Source: Streptomyces flavochromogenes (lineage in GTDB: Bacteria; Actinomycetota; Actinomycetes; Streptomycetales; Streptomycetaceae). From it: a DNA stretch of 64,000 nucleotides. The notes under the pieces were generated by a model. The model was not told the DNA's origin. It saw only the letters and a list, made by a program, of their open reading frames with translations, and did not search any database. A program made the position numbers and the translations under genes. Of this stretch, positions 45,812-53,796 are shown in pieces. Numbering within the stretch: the stretch's first letter is position 1; each line of letters opens with the position of its first letter. The stretch spans positions 186,001-250,000 of the forward strand of contig NZ_JNZO01000006.1 in assembly GCF_000717595.1 (NCBI RefSeq), read 5' to 3'.

Positions 45812-45853
45812 CGGCGCGGGGCCCGGGGGGGTCAGCCCCCGGGCCCCGCGCCG
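45812..45853. terminator. Large convergent terminator hairpin
   Basis: A perfect 18-bp stem (45812-45829 and 45836-45853) with a six-base loop lies between the methyltransferase gene and the convergent siderophore-interacting gene. It can end transcription from both sides. Confidence 0.88.
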
Positions 45854-45878
45854 TGAGCCGACGGCCCGGCTCCGTGTC

Positions 45879-46712
45879 TCAGTTCTCCTGCTCGCGCTCC
45901 ACCTGGTCGTTCCACTCGCGCTTGATCGCGCGCCACGCCTCGTCCGACTTGCCCTGGCGCCAGTAGCCCGAGATCGACAGCCGCTCGCGCGGGATCTCGC
46001 GGTCCAGTCGCAGGTGGCGGCGGAGGTCCTTCACGAAGCCCGCCTCGCCGTGGACGAAGGCGTGCGCGTCGCCCGCCGGGAACTCCAGGTTCTGCACGGC
46101 CTCGACGAGCGCCTCGCCCGCCGGGCGGTCGCCCCGGTGCAGCCAGGTGACGTGGATGCCGTGCTCCGTCGCGAACTTCTGCTCCTCGGCGGCGTCCGAG
46201 ATCTCCACGAACGCGTGCACCCGCGCCCCCTCGGGCAGCCGTTCCAGGGCCACCGCGATCGCCGGCAGCGCGCTCTCGTCGCCCGCGAGCAGGTGCCAGT
46301 CCGCCGCCGGGTCCGGCGTGTAGCCGCCGCCGGGGCCGAGGAAGCGCACCGTCTCGCCCGCCTGTGCCCGCGCCGCCCACGGTCCCGCGAGACCCTCGTC
46401 GCCGTGGACCACGAAGTCGATGGTCAGCTCGCGGTGGACCGGGTCCCAGGCCCGTACGGTGTACGTCCGCGTCGTCGGCCACTGCTCCCGGGGGAACTCC
46501 GCCCGGATCCGGTCCATGTCGAACGGCTCCGGATAGGCGACGCCCTCGGGGGCGAAGAGCAGCTTCACGTAGTGGTCGGTGTACGTGCCGACCTCGAAGG
46601 CGTCGAGGCCGGGGCCGCCCAGGACGACCCGCACCATGTGCGGGGTGATGCGCTCGGTGCGCACCACACGCGCTTCGGTGGCCTTCGGTGCCTTGCGGGG
46701 CTGCTCCGCCAC
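45879..46712 (-). CDS. Siderophore-interacting protein (FAD-dependent ferric-siderophore reductase)
   Basis: A 277-residue flavoprotein that releases iron from siderophores by reduction. The FAD-binding domain has ITPHMVRVVLGGPGLDAF and RTYTVRAWDPVHRELTIDFV; the NAD(P)-binding side has LLAGDESALPAIAVALERLP and AFVHGEAGFVKDLRRHL. The family tail YWRQGKSDEAWRAIKREW is present. The GTG start has an AGGAG site. A TTAGGTATGCCTAAGCTAG iron box lies 40 bases upstream, so the gene should be repressed by the DmdR/IdeR regulator when iron is plentiful. Confidence 0.93.
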   Translation of the reverse strand: MAEQPRKAPKATEARVVRTERITPHMVRVVLGGPGLDAFEVGTYTDHYVKLLFAPEGVAYPEPFDMDRIRAEFPREQWPTTRTYTVRAWDPVHRELTIDFVVHGDEGLAGPWAARAQAGETVRFLGPGGGYTPDPAADWHLLAGDESALPAIAVALERLPEGARVHAFVEISDAAEEQKFATEHGIHVTWLHRGDRPAGEALVEAVQNLEFPAGDAHAFVHGEAGFVKDLRRHLRLDREIPRERLSISGYWRQGKSDEAWRAIKREWNDQVEREQEN

Positions 46713-46754
46713 GAGTGGTTCTCCTGACTCGACGTAACTCGACGTACCGGGTAC

Positions 46755-46773
46755 TTAGGTATGCCTAAGCTAG
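46755..46773 (-). promoter_or_regulatory. Iron box (DmdR/IdeR operator)
   Basis: TTAGGTATGCCTAAGCTAG contains the palindrome TTAGG..CCTAA and closely fits the 19-base consensus of the actinobacterial iron regulators (TTAGGTTAGGCTCACCTAA). It sits directly upstream of the siderophore-interacting protein gene. Confidence 0.8.
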
Positions 46774-46812
46774 CACCCCGACGTGCGGTCGACCCAGTGT
46801 GGCCGGATTTCG

Positions 46813-47733
46813 TCAGCGTTGCAGGACCGGCAGCAGACGGCCCACGGCCCCGCCGAGGCCCCAGCGCTTCGCGAGGGCGTCGAGGGCCGCCGGGTCGCGG
46901 GGAGCCTTCGGCAGGGTCGCGTCGAACTCCGCCAGCGGTACGTCTCCGGCGACGCGCACCACCGTCGGCGCGACGTCCAGGTATGCCGCCGCCTCCACGA
47001 TTCCGCGCCGCTTGGCCGGCGTCAGCTTCGACGTGCGGTCCTCGGCCGCCGCCCGGACGCCCGCCAGGTCCCCGTACTCCGTGATCAGCTGCGCGGCCGT
47101 CTTCTCGCCGATGCCCTTCACCCCGGGGAGGCCGTCGCTGGCGTCGCCGCGCAGCGCCGCGAAGTCCGCGTACTGGTCGGGGCGCACGCCGTACTTGGTG
47201 TGGATCAGCTCCGCGTCCACCAGGTCGCAGTCGCCGACGCCCTTGCGCGGGTACAGCACGCGGACGCCCCGTGCGTCGTCCACCAGCTGGAAGAGGTCCC
47301 GGTCGCCCGTGACGATGTCCACCGGCCCCGCCGCGCGCCCGGCGAGGGTGCCGATCACGTCGTCCGCCTCGTAGCCGGCCGCCCCGATCCGGGCGATGCC
47401 GAGTGCCGCCAGGACGTCCTCGATCACCGGCACCTGCGGGGACAGGGTGTCCGGGATCTCCTCCTCGTCCGGGCCGGTCTCCGTCTCCACGGCCACCCGG
47501 TGCGCCTTGTACGAGGGGATCAGGTCGACCCGCCACTGCGGCCGCCAGTCGTTGTCCCAGCAGGCCACGAGGTCGTCCGGGCGGTGGTCCTGGACGAGTC
47601 GGGAGATGAAGTCGAGCAGTCCGCGCACGGCGTTCACGGGCGAGCCGTCGGGGGCCCGTACCGAGTCCGGTACGCCGAAGTAGGCGCGGAAGTAGAGGCT
47701 GGCGGTGTCGAGGAGCATGAGGCGTCGAGTCAC
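46813..47733 (-). CDS. 5'-3' exonuclease (DNA polymerase I N-terminal-like, FEN family)
   Basis: A 306-residue stand-alone flap endonuclease/5'-3' exonuclease. Metal-binding motifs are MLLDTASLYFRAYFG at the N-terminus, LVACWDNDWRPQWR, GYEADDVIGTLA, DIVTGDRDLFQLVDD and GDASDGLPGVKGIGEKTAAQ with a helix-hairpin-helix. It would remove RNA primers or flaps in parallel to the PolA nuclease. I chose the GTG at 47733 (VTRRLMLLD); an ATG five codons later is an alternative. It is upstream of the siderophore gene but about 100 bases away. Confidence 0.9.
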   Translation of the reverse strand: MTRRLMLLDTASLYFRAYFGVPDSVRAPDGSPVNAVRGLLDFISRLVQDHRPDDLVACWDNDWRPQWRVDLIPSYKAHRVAVETETGPDEEEIPDTLSPQVPVIEDVLAALGIARIGAAGYEADDVIGTLAGRAAGPVDIVTGDRDLFQLVDDARGVRVLYPRKGVGDCDLVDAELIHTKYGVRPDQYADFAALRGDASDGLPGVKGIGEKTAAQLITEYGDLAGVRAAAEDRTSKLTPAKRRGIVEAAAYLDVAPTVVRVAGDVPLAEFDATLPKAPRDPAALDALAKRWGLGGAVGRLLPVLQR

Positions 47734-47823
47734 CTGCTTGATTTTAGGGCTCGGGGTGCCTCCGTGGCCGGGGGACGCGTCCCGCCGAGTGCCCGCCGAG
47801 GGGCGCCGTGCACGCCCGCAGGG

Positions 47824-47891
47824 CGCCGCCGCACGCGTTCGCAGGAGCACCGCCGTACGCGTTCACCGAGCCAGCGCCGCACGCGTTCACC
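47824..47891. repeat. Three 24-bp repeats containing ACGCGTTC
   Basis: The motif CCGCACGCGTTC recurs with exact 24-base spacing (ACGCGTTC at 47833, 47857 and 47881), and flanking bases are also similar. The 24-base period equals eight codons. Confidence 0.75.
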
Positions 47892-48126
47892 GAGGGTCGC
47901 CCTCCGCACCCGCCGTGCGGCTCCGCACGCACCGGCCGTGCGGCTCCGGCGTCCGGGGACGCGTTCGCCGTGTCTGTGGTTCCGGCCCCTCGTACGTGAC
48001 CCCCGTCACCTCTGCGTTTGCACCCTGTGAAGCCGGGCAGGCGCGAGCCCGGAGCGGAACCCGGTACGGGATTCAACAAAAGGATCCCCGTACACGACGG
48101 GCCCGCGGGCCGATCCCGCCCGCTCC

Positions 48127-48162
48127 ACGGCCCAACCACGCGGGGGTGGCGGGGGCCGTTTT
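48127..48162 (+). promoter_or_regulatory. Terminator-like attenuator before the importer operon
   Basis: ACGGCCC pairs with GGGCCGT, and CCAC with GTGG inside it, and the stem is followed by four T. The structure ends about 20 bases before the GTG start of the ABC ATPase gene, inside the mRNA leader, so it may stop transcription under some conditions. No alternative antiterminator was worked out. Confidence 0.5.
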
Positions 48163-48184
48163 CGTTGCTACCCGTGAGGTTCAT

Positions 48185-49348
48185 GTGTCCAGGCTCCAGG
48201 CAGACCACCTGTTCAAGGTGTTCGGCAGACGACCCGACGAAGCGGTCCGCAGGCTCGCCGCCGGCGAGACCGACCGCGAGGAGCTGCGCGCCGAGGGGAC
48301 GACAGCAGCCGTCGTGGACGCCGGTTTCACCGTCGAGCCCGGACAGATCTTCGTCGTGATGGGGCTCTCCGGGTCCGGCAAGTCGACCCTTCTCCGTATG
48401 CTCAACGGCCTGCTCGAACCCACCGCCGGCCGGGTCCTCTTCGACGGCCGTGACCTCACGGCGCTGTCCCCCCGCGATCTGCGCACGGTCCGCTCCACCA
48501 AGATCAGCATGGTCTTCCAGCACTTCGCGCTGTTCCCGCACCGGAACGTTCTGGAGAACGCCGCCTACGGCCTGGAGGTCCAGGGCGTCCCGCGCGCCGA
48601 GCGTGAGACCCGTGCCGCCGAGGCCCTCGAACTGTGCGGGCTCTCCGGCTGGGAGAAGTCCTGGCCCGACGAGCTGTCCGGCGGCATGCAGCAGCGCGTC
48701 GGCCTGGCCCGCGCGCTCGCGACCGACGCCGATCTGCTCCTCATGGACGAGTCCTTCAGCGCGCTGGACCCGCTGATCCGCCGCGACATGCAGGACCAGC
48801 TGCTCGTCCTCCAGCAGCGGCTGAAGAAGACCATCGTCTTCATCACCCACGACCTCAACGAGGCCATGCGCCTCGGCGACCGGATCGCCGTCATGCGCGA
48901 CGGCAGGATCGTGCAGCTCGGCACCGCCGAGGACATCCTGGTCCGCCCCGCCGACGACTACGTCGCCTCCTTCATCCAGGACGTGGACCGCTCCCGGGTG
49001 CTCACCGCCTCCGCCGTCATGACGGGCGGCGCCACCCCGGCGGACTGCCCCGCCGGCTGCGGCTGCCGACCGGTCGGGCCGGACACCCTCGTCGCCGACC
49101 TGTGCGCCGTCGCCGCGCGCGCCCCGCACCCCGTCACCGTCCAGGACTCCGACGGCTCCGTCCTCGGAGTCGTACCGACGGAGCGCCTGCTCGCCGTCAT
49201 GGGCGGACTCGGCGCGAGGGACGCCGGTGACCCGGCCGACGCGAAGACCGGCACCGAGACCGGCGGCAAGGCCGGCCCGGAGACCGGCGGCAAGGCCGAC
49301 TCCCTGGCAGCCGCCCAGCCGAAGAAGGAGCTGACCGCCCGTGCCTAG
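48185..49348 (+). CDS. proV: Glycine betaine/proline-type ABC transporter ATPase
   Basis: A 387-residue ATPase of the ProV/OpuAA type. The start at GTG 48185 (VSRLQADHLFKVFGRRPDEA) matches the family and has a GTGAGG site. Walker A is VVMGLSGSGKSTLLRMLNG, the signature is DELSGGMQQRVGLARALATD, and Walker B is LLLMDESFSALDP. The C-terminal part has a short regulatory domain (DSDGSVLGVVPTERLLAVMG), a cysteine cluster (ADCPAGCGCRP) and a Thr/Gly/Lys-rich tail with GGKAG repeats. It powers uptake of an osmoprotectant with the overlapping next gene (8-base overlap). Confidence 0.92.
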   Translation: MSRLQADHLFKVFGRRPDEAVRRLAAGETDREELRAEGTTAAVVDAGFTVEPGQIFVVMGLSGSGKSTLLRMLNGLLEPTAGRVLFDGRDLTALSPRDLRTVRSTKISMVFQHFALFPHRNVLENAAYGLEVQGVPRAERETRAAEALELCGLSGWEKSWPDELSGGMQQRVGLARALATDADLLLMDESFSALDPLIRRDMQDQLLVLQQRLKKTIVFITHDLNEAMRLGDRIAVMRDGRIVQLGTAEDILVRPADDYVASFIQDVDRSRVLTASAVMTGGATPADCPAGCGCRPVGPDTLVADLCAVAARAPHPVTVQDSDGSVLGVVPTERLLAVMGGLGARDAGDPADAKTGTETGGKAGPETGGKADSLAAAQPKKELTARA

Positions 49349-51152
49349 GCTTCCCCTCGGCGAGTGGGTCGACAGCTCCGTCGACTGGCTCCAGGCCCAG
49401 TTCTCCTGGCTCTTCGATGCCGTCAGCACCGGCGTGACGGGCCTCTACGACGGCATCGACGCCGTCCTGTCCGCACCCCAGCCGCTGCTCTTCGCCGGCA
49501 TCCTCGCCGTCGTCGCCTGGTGGCTGCGCGGGCTCGCCCCCGGTGTGCTCGCCTTCGCCGGGTTCGCGCTCGTCGACTCGGTCCAGCTGTGGGACGAGGC
49601 CATGGCGACCCTGTCGCTGGTTCTCGTCGCCACGCTGGTGACGCTGGTGATCGCCGTACCGCTCGGCATCTGGGCGGCCCGCTCGAAGACCGTCAGTGCC
49701 GTTCTCCGGCCGGTCCTCGACTTCATGCAGACCATGCCGGCGATGGTCTACCTCATCCCGGGCATCATCTTCTTCGGTGTCGGTGTCGTCCCGGGCATCA
49801 TCGCCACCATCGTCTTCGCGCTGCCCCCGGGCGTCCGCATGACCGAGCTGGGCATCCGGCAGGTCGACGGTGAACTCGTCGAGGCCGCCGAGGCGTTCGG
49901 CACCACCCCGCGCAACACGCTGCTGCGCGTGCAGCTCCCGCTGGCCCTGCCGACGATCATGGCCGGCGTCAACCAGGTGATCATGCTCGGCCTGTCCATG
50001 GTCGTCATCGCCGGCATGGTCGGCGGCGGCGGGCTCGGAGGCGCCGTCTACCGCGCCATCGGCAACGTCGACATCGGCCTCGGCTTCGAGGCCGGCGTCT
50101 CCATCGTCGTCCTCGCCATGTACCTGGACCGGATGACCGGCGCCCTCGGCCGCCAGGTCTCCCCGCTCGGTCGACGCGCCGCCGCCAAGGCCCGCGCCGC
50201 GCTGAGCGCCAAGCGTCCCGGGGCGAAGCTGTGGGCCCACCGCCCGCAGCCCGTCACCGCCCTCGTCGGTGTCGTCGTACTCGCCCTCGTCGCGGGCGGT
50301 ACGGGTTTCCTCGGCGGTTCCGGTACGAGCTCCACCACCGCCTCGGGCTCCGGCGGCGGTCACGGCAAGAAGATCAGCATCGGCTACATCCCCTGGGACG
50401 AGGGCATCGCCTCCACGTACCTGTGGAAGGAACTCCTGGAGCGCCGGGGGTACGAGGTCGACACGAGGCAGCTGGAGGCCGGTGCGCTCTACACCGGCCT
50501 GGCCGGCGGCCAGCTCGACTTCCAGACCGACTCCTGGCTGCCCGTCACCCACGCCCAGTACTGGGAGAAGTACAAGAACAAGCTGGAGGACCTCGGCTCC
50601 TGGTACGGCCCCACCTCCCTGGAGCTGTCCGTCCCCTCGTACGTGAAGGGCGTCGACTCGCTCGCCGACCTCAAGGGCAAGGCCGGGCAGTTCAAGGGCC
50701 GGATCGTCGGCATCGAGCCCAGCGCCGGCATGATGGGCATCCTGAAGGACAAGGTCCTCAAGGAGTACGGCCTGGAGGGCGAGTACGAGGTCGTCGACGG
50801 CTCCACGCCCGGCATGCTCGCCGAGCTGAAGCGCGCCTACGAGCGCAAGGAACCGGTCGTCGTGACCCTCTGGTCTCCGCACTGGGCCTACTCCGCGCAC
50901 GACCTGAAGAAGCTCGCCGACCCCAAGGGCTCCTGGGGCAAGGGCGACGGCGTCCACACCCTGGCCCGTAAGGGTTTCGCCGCCGAGAACCCCGAGGTCG
51001 GTGCCTGGCTGAAGAACTTCGAGCTGACCGAGAAGCAGCTCACGGATCTCGAAGCCGTCATCCAGAAGACCGGCAAGGGCAAGGAGCAGGAGGCCGTCCG
51101 CACCTGGCTGGACGGCAATCCGGGCCTCGCGGAGAAGCTCGCGCCGCAATAG
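49341..51152 (+). CDS. Betaine-type ABC permease fused to its substrate-binding protein
   Basis: A 603-residue fusion. Residues 1-280 form the ProW-like permease (TLSLVLVATLVTLVIAVPLG, QTMPAMVYLIPGIIFFG, then the EAA loop EAAEAFGTTPRNTLLRVQLP). An additional membrane span lies near residues 305-325 (PVTALVGVVVLALVAGGTGF), and the C-terminal 270 residues are an OpuAC/ProX-like binding domain outside the cell (KKISIGYIPWDEGIASTYLW, TDSWLPVTHAQYW, TLWSPHWAY). The aromatic-rich pocket fits quaternary amines such as glycine betaine. It overlaps proV by eight bases. Confidence 0.92.
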   Translation: MPRLPLGEWVDSSVDWLQAQFSWLFDAVSTGVTGLYDGIDAVLSAPQPLLFAGILAVVAWWLRGLAPGVLAFAGFALVDSVQLWDEAMATLSLVLVATLVTLVIAVPLGIWAARSKTVSAVLRPVLDFMQTMPAMVYLIPGIIFFGVGVVPGIIATIVFALPPGVRMTELGIRQVDGELVEAAEAFGTTPRNTLLRVQLPLALPTIMAGVNQVIMLGLSMVVIAGMVGGGGLGGAVYRAIGNVDIGLGFEAGVSIVVLAMYLDRMTGALGRQVSPLGRRAAAKARAALSAKRPGAKLWAHRPQPVTALVGVVVLALVAGGTGFLGGSGTSSTTASGSGGGHGKKISIGYIPWDEGIASTYLWKELLERRGYEVDTRQLEAGALYTGLAGGQLDFQTDSWLPVTHAQYWEKYKNKLEDLGSWYGPTSLELSVPSYVKGVDSLADLKGKAGQFKGRIVGIEPSAGMMGILKDKVLKEYGLEGEYEVVDGSTPGMLAELKRAYERKEPVVVTLWSPHWAYSAHDLKKLADPKGSWGKGDGVHTLARKGFAAENPEVGAWLKNFELTEKQLTDLEAVIQKTGKGKEQEAVRTWLDGNPGLAEKLAPQ

Positions 51153-51203
51153 CCCGGCAGTGGCCTCCGGGCTACCGACAGCGACCGGTGAACGGTTCCT
51201 GTC

Positions 51204-51249
51204 CGAAAAGGGGTGGTCGCCGAACGTGTTCGGCGGCCGCCCCTTTTCG
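51204..51249 (+). terminator. Terminator of the betaine-type importer operon
   Basis: CGAAAAGGGG pairs with CCCCTTTTCG, and CGCCGAA with TTCGGCG inside. The structure lies 51 bases after the stop codon. Confidence 0.85.
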
Positions 51250-51338
51250 TCACGACGCGAAACCCTGCCCCAAAGCTGCGTAAGGTTCAGGTAACCGCCC
51301 GGTACGGGTACGCACGAGGCACGAGGGAGGGGGCCGAC

Positions 51339-51890
51339 ATGGACGAGAAGGAATCACCACGCGTGGGCGCGGCCGTCAAGAGGCGACGCAGAGCGCTCCA
51401 GCTCACCCTGGCCGTCGTCTCCTCGCGCAGCGGTCTCTCCGTGCCCTTCCTCAGCCAGGTCGAGAACGACCGCGCGCGCCCCAGTCCCCGCTCCCTCGAA
51501 CTCGTCGCCGACGCCCTGGAGACCACGGCCGCCGACCTCCTGGCCGCCGCCGAGGCCTCCCGTACCGTCGATGTCGTACGGGCCGACGAGGCCTCCCCGG
51601 CCCTGCCCCCGGGCGTACGGGCGATCGTCCGCGGCCGCCACCAGCTGCACGCCCTGGAGTTCACCGGGGAGCAGGACGCCGGCCGGGAGTTCCAGCACCG
51701 GAACGACGAGCTGCTGTACGTGGCCGACGGGGCCGCCGAGGTCGAGGCCGAGGGACGCGCGTACCGGCTGGGCCGTGGTGACACGCTCTATCTCTCCGGC
51801 GGGGTGCGCCACCGCTGGCGCGCCACCGAGGCGGGCACCCGGCTGCTCGTCGTCGCGGTCGCCGAGCACGTCGAGGCCGAGGAGGAATGA
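51339..51890 (+). CDS. XRE-family regulator with cupin sensor domain
   Basis: A 183-residue transcription factor. An N-terminal Cro/CI-type helix-turn-helix (LTLAVVSSRSGLSVPFLSQV, then ENDRARPSPRSLELVADALE) is joined to a C-terminal cupin barrel (FQHRNDELLYVADGAAEVEA, GDTLYLSGGVRHRWRATEAG). Such proteins often sense small metabolites or metals. The ATG at 51339 has a strong GGGAGGGGG site. The stop overlaps the start of the next gene by four bases (ATGA), so the two proteins are made together. Confidence 0.9.
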   Translation: MDEKESPRVGAAVKRRRRALQLTLAVVSSRSGLSVPFLSQVENDRARPSPRSLELVADALETTAADLLAAAEASRTVDVVRADEASPALPPGVRAIVRGRHQLHALEFTGEQDAGREFQHRNDELLYVADGAAEVEAEGRAYRLGRGDTLYLSGGVRHRWRATEAGTRLLVVAVAEHVEAEEE

Positions 51891-52627
51891 GCGCCGGGAG
51901 GGGCACGGTCAGGAGGGTCGTCTCGCTCGTGCCGTCGCTGACGGAGGCCGTCGCCGTCACCGCGCCCGGCCTGCTCGTCGGGGCCACGGACTGGTGCGCT
52001 CACCCGGTCGATCTCGACGTCGCACGGATCGGCGGCACCAAGAACCCCGATGTCCGCGCGATCACCGCGCTCCGTCCCGACCTCGTCCTCGCCAACGAGG
52101 AGGAGAACCGCGCCGCCGACCTCGCCGAGCTGCGGGCCGCCGGGCTCGACGTCCTCGTCACCGAGATCCGCACCCTCGACCAGGGCCTGCGCGAGCTGGA
52201 GCGGGTCCTCGCCGCGTGCGGCGCGCCCCGGCGGCCCCGCTGGCTCGACGAGGCCGAGGCGGCGTGGGCGGCGATCGTCCCGGAGGGGGAGTACACGGCC
52301 GTCGTGCCGATCTGGCGGCGCCCCTGGATGGTCGTGGGCCGTGACACCTTCGCCGGTGATCTGCTGGCCCGCCTCGGGGTCCGCAACCTGTACGCCGGCC
52401 ACCCGGACCGCTATCCGCGGCTGCCGCTCGACGAGCTCCGCGCCGCGGCGCCCGATCTCGTCGTCCTGCCCGACGAGCCGTACCGCTTCACGCGCGACGA
52501 CGGCCCCGAGGCGTTCCCCGGGACCGCCGCCGCGCTCGTCGACGGGCGTCACCTCACCTGGTACGGGCCGTCTCTCGTCGAGGCGCCGCGGGTGCTGGCG
52601 CGGGCCCTGCGAGCAGCGCACCGCTGA
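51887..52627 (+). CDS. Helical-backbone metal-receptor-type protein without signal peptide (BtuF-like)
   Basis: A 246-residue protein with the fold of class III periplasmic binding proteins for cobalamin or ferric siderophores: VVSLVPSLTEAVAVTAPGLL near the start, LVGATDWCAHPVD, RIGGTKNPDVRAITALRPDL, VLANEEENRAADLAELRAAG and the late PDLVVLPDEPYRF. Residues 1-10 (MSAGRGTVRR) are no signal peptide and there is no lipobox, so the protein should stay in the cytoplasm. Its ATGA overlap with the XRE-cupin gene suggests a shared task, possibly as a sensor. Its 3' end overlaps the convergent transporter gene by 74 bases. Confidence 0.85.
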   Translation: MSAGRGTVRRVVSLVPSLTEAVAVTAPGLLVGATDWCAHPVDLDVARIGGTKNPDVRAITALRPDLVLANEEENRAADLAELRAAGLDVLVTEIRTLDQGLRELERVLAACGAPRRPRWLDEAEAAWAAIVPEGEYTAVVPIWRRPWMVVGRDTFAGDLLARLGVRNLYAGHPDRYPRLPLDELRAAAPDLVVLPDEPYRFTRDDGPEAFPGTAAALVDGRHLTWYGPSLVEAPRVLARALRAAHR

Positions 52628-53726
52628 ACAGGCCGCGGACGGTGTGGGACCCGGCCACCAGCCAGGCCGCGACGAGGACCGCGTACAGGCCGATCGCGAG
52701 CCACCGGAAGGCGGCGAGACCGGTGTGCTGGGCGAGCCCCTCGGCGCCGGTCACGCACGTCCCGACGGGGAACGTGAACGCCCAGAACGTCATCGCGAAG
52801 CCCATGCCCTGCCGTCGAGCCCGCAGCACCATCGCCCCGGCGAGGACCAGCCACAGCAGGGCGAAGCCCATGACGGGCACGCCGTAGAGGACGGCGAAGG
52901 AGGCGAAGCCGTCGGCGTACGGGGCGGGGAGCACGCCCGGGGCGACGTCGGCGAACTTGTTCGCGGCGGTCGTCGACTGGCCGAGGGGGCCGAGCACGAG
53001 GAACAGGGTGGGGGTGAGCGCGAGGGGCAGCGGGCCGCCGGTCACGAGCCGGCCGAAGACCAGCGGCAGCATGACGAGGGTCGCGAGGAGGCTGACGCCG
53101 AACATCGCCCAGCAGGCGAGGAGCAGGGTCTCCTGGGCCTGCCCGGCGGGCAGATGGGGCACGAGCAGCGGGCCGAGCGCGGCGGAGACCATGGGGGCGA
53201 CGACCGGCAGCAGCCACACCGGGGACGCGTTCTCGATCTTGTGGTGCACGATCATGAGGTACGGGACACCGACCGCGGCCGCCAGACCGACGACCGTGCC
53301 GACGGTGAACAGGACGGCGTCGAGCGCGGCGGCGGCGGGGAGTCCGATCCAGTCCCGGCCCACGATCATGGCGCCGCCGCCGACCGCGAGCAGCGCCATC
53401 GAGAGACAGCCGTAGAACGGCGCCATGGCGGGGTCCAGGAGGTGGGCGCGGGCCTGGTCGCGATGGTGGATCCAGTGGGCGGTGCGGGCGGCGAGCAGGA
53501 CGAGCAGCATCGCGAGGGAGAGCGTCCAGACCGCGGCGCAGGCGGGGCGGAGGCCGGGGAGGCCGAGCGGGAGCCCGGCGCCGGCGTTGGCCACGATGGC
53601 GGTGCCCATCACGGAGGCGTACCAGTTGGGTCCGAGGTGACGGACGGAGCGGGCCGGTGAGACGGCCGGCCGGGCGCCGGGGGTGGTGGCGGGGACGGCC
53701 GGAAGGGGAGGTGCGAGGCTTGCCAT
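52554..53726 (-). CDS. TDT/SLAC1-family transporter (tellurite-resistance/dicarboxylate type)
   Basis: A 390-residue membrane protein with about ten spans. Family marks are HLGPNWYASVMGTAIVANAG at the first span, MAPFYGCLSMALLAVGGGAM, NASPVWLLPVVAPMVSAALG and the late TFWAFTFPVGTCVTGAEGLA. The TDT family exports or imports C4-dicarboxylates, sulfite or tellurite. I chose the ATG at 53726 (MASLAPPLPAVP); a longer reading from 53807 crosses the intergenic palindrome. It is divergent from the LysR gene. Confidence 0.88.
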   Translation of the reverse strand: MASLAPPLPAVPATTPGARPAVSPARSVRHLGPNWYASVMGTAIVANAGAGLPLGLPGLRPACAAVWTLSLAMLLVLLAARTAHWIHHRDQARAHLLDPAMAPFYGCLSMALLAVGGGAMIVGRDWIGLPAAAALDAVLFTVGTVVGLAAAVGVPYLMIVHHKIENASPVWLLPVVAPMVSAALGPLLVPHLPAGQAQETLLLACWAMFGVSLLATLVMLPLVFGRLVTGGPLPLALTPTLFLVLGPLGQSTTAANKFADVAPGVLPAPYADGFASFAVLYGVPVMGFALLWLVLAGAMVLRARRQGMGFAMTFWAFTFPVGTCVTGAEGLAQHTGLAAFRWLAIGLYAVLVAAWLVAGSHTVRGLFSGALLAGPAPAPAAPRRETARTR

Positions 53727-53774
53727 GGCACCACCGTCGTCCGATTCCCCGGCCCCCACCAGGGATCTTGCGGC

Positions 53775-53786
53775 TATGACGTCATA
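53775..53786. promoter_or_regulatory. Perfect palindrome between TDT and LysR genes
   Basis: TATGACGTCATA, 12 bases, lies in the 70-base gap between the divergent transporter and regulator genes, 11 bases before the LysR start. It is a candidate operator for the LysR protein or another regulator. Confidence 0.5.
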
Positions 53787-53796
53787 AGCTGGCCTT

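Larger units (their letters stand above)
47734..48184. other. 451-base gene-free region upstream of the betaine-type importer
   Basis: Apart from the GTG-proximal leader, no gene is convincing here. The left half has a 24-base periodic repeat (47824-47891) that could be read as a short plus-strand ORF of 63 codons at 47808-47999, with an eight-residue repeat (APPHAFTE-like). The right end holds a terminator-like hairpin at 48127-48162 just before the ribosome site (GTGAGG) of the ATPase gene. Confidence 0.6.

Noticed and set aside
40070..47733. Secondary-metabolite gene cluster around the P450 and methyltransferase
   Set aside because: No synthase, NRPS, PKS or terpene cyclase is present, and the genes lie in separate, differently oriented units.
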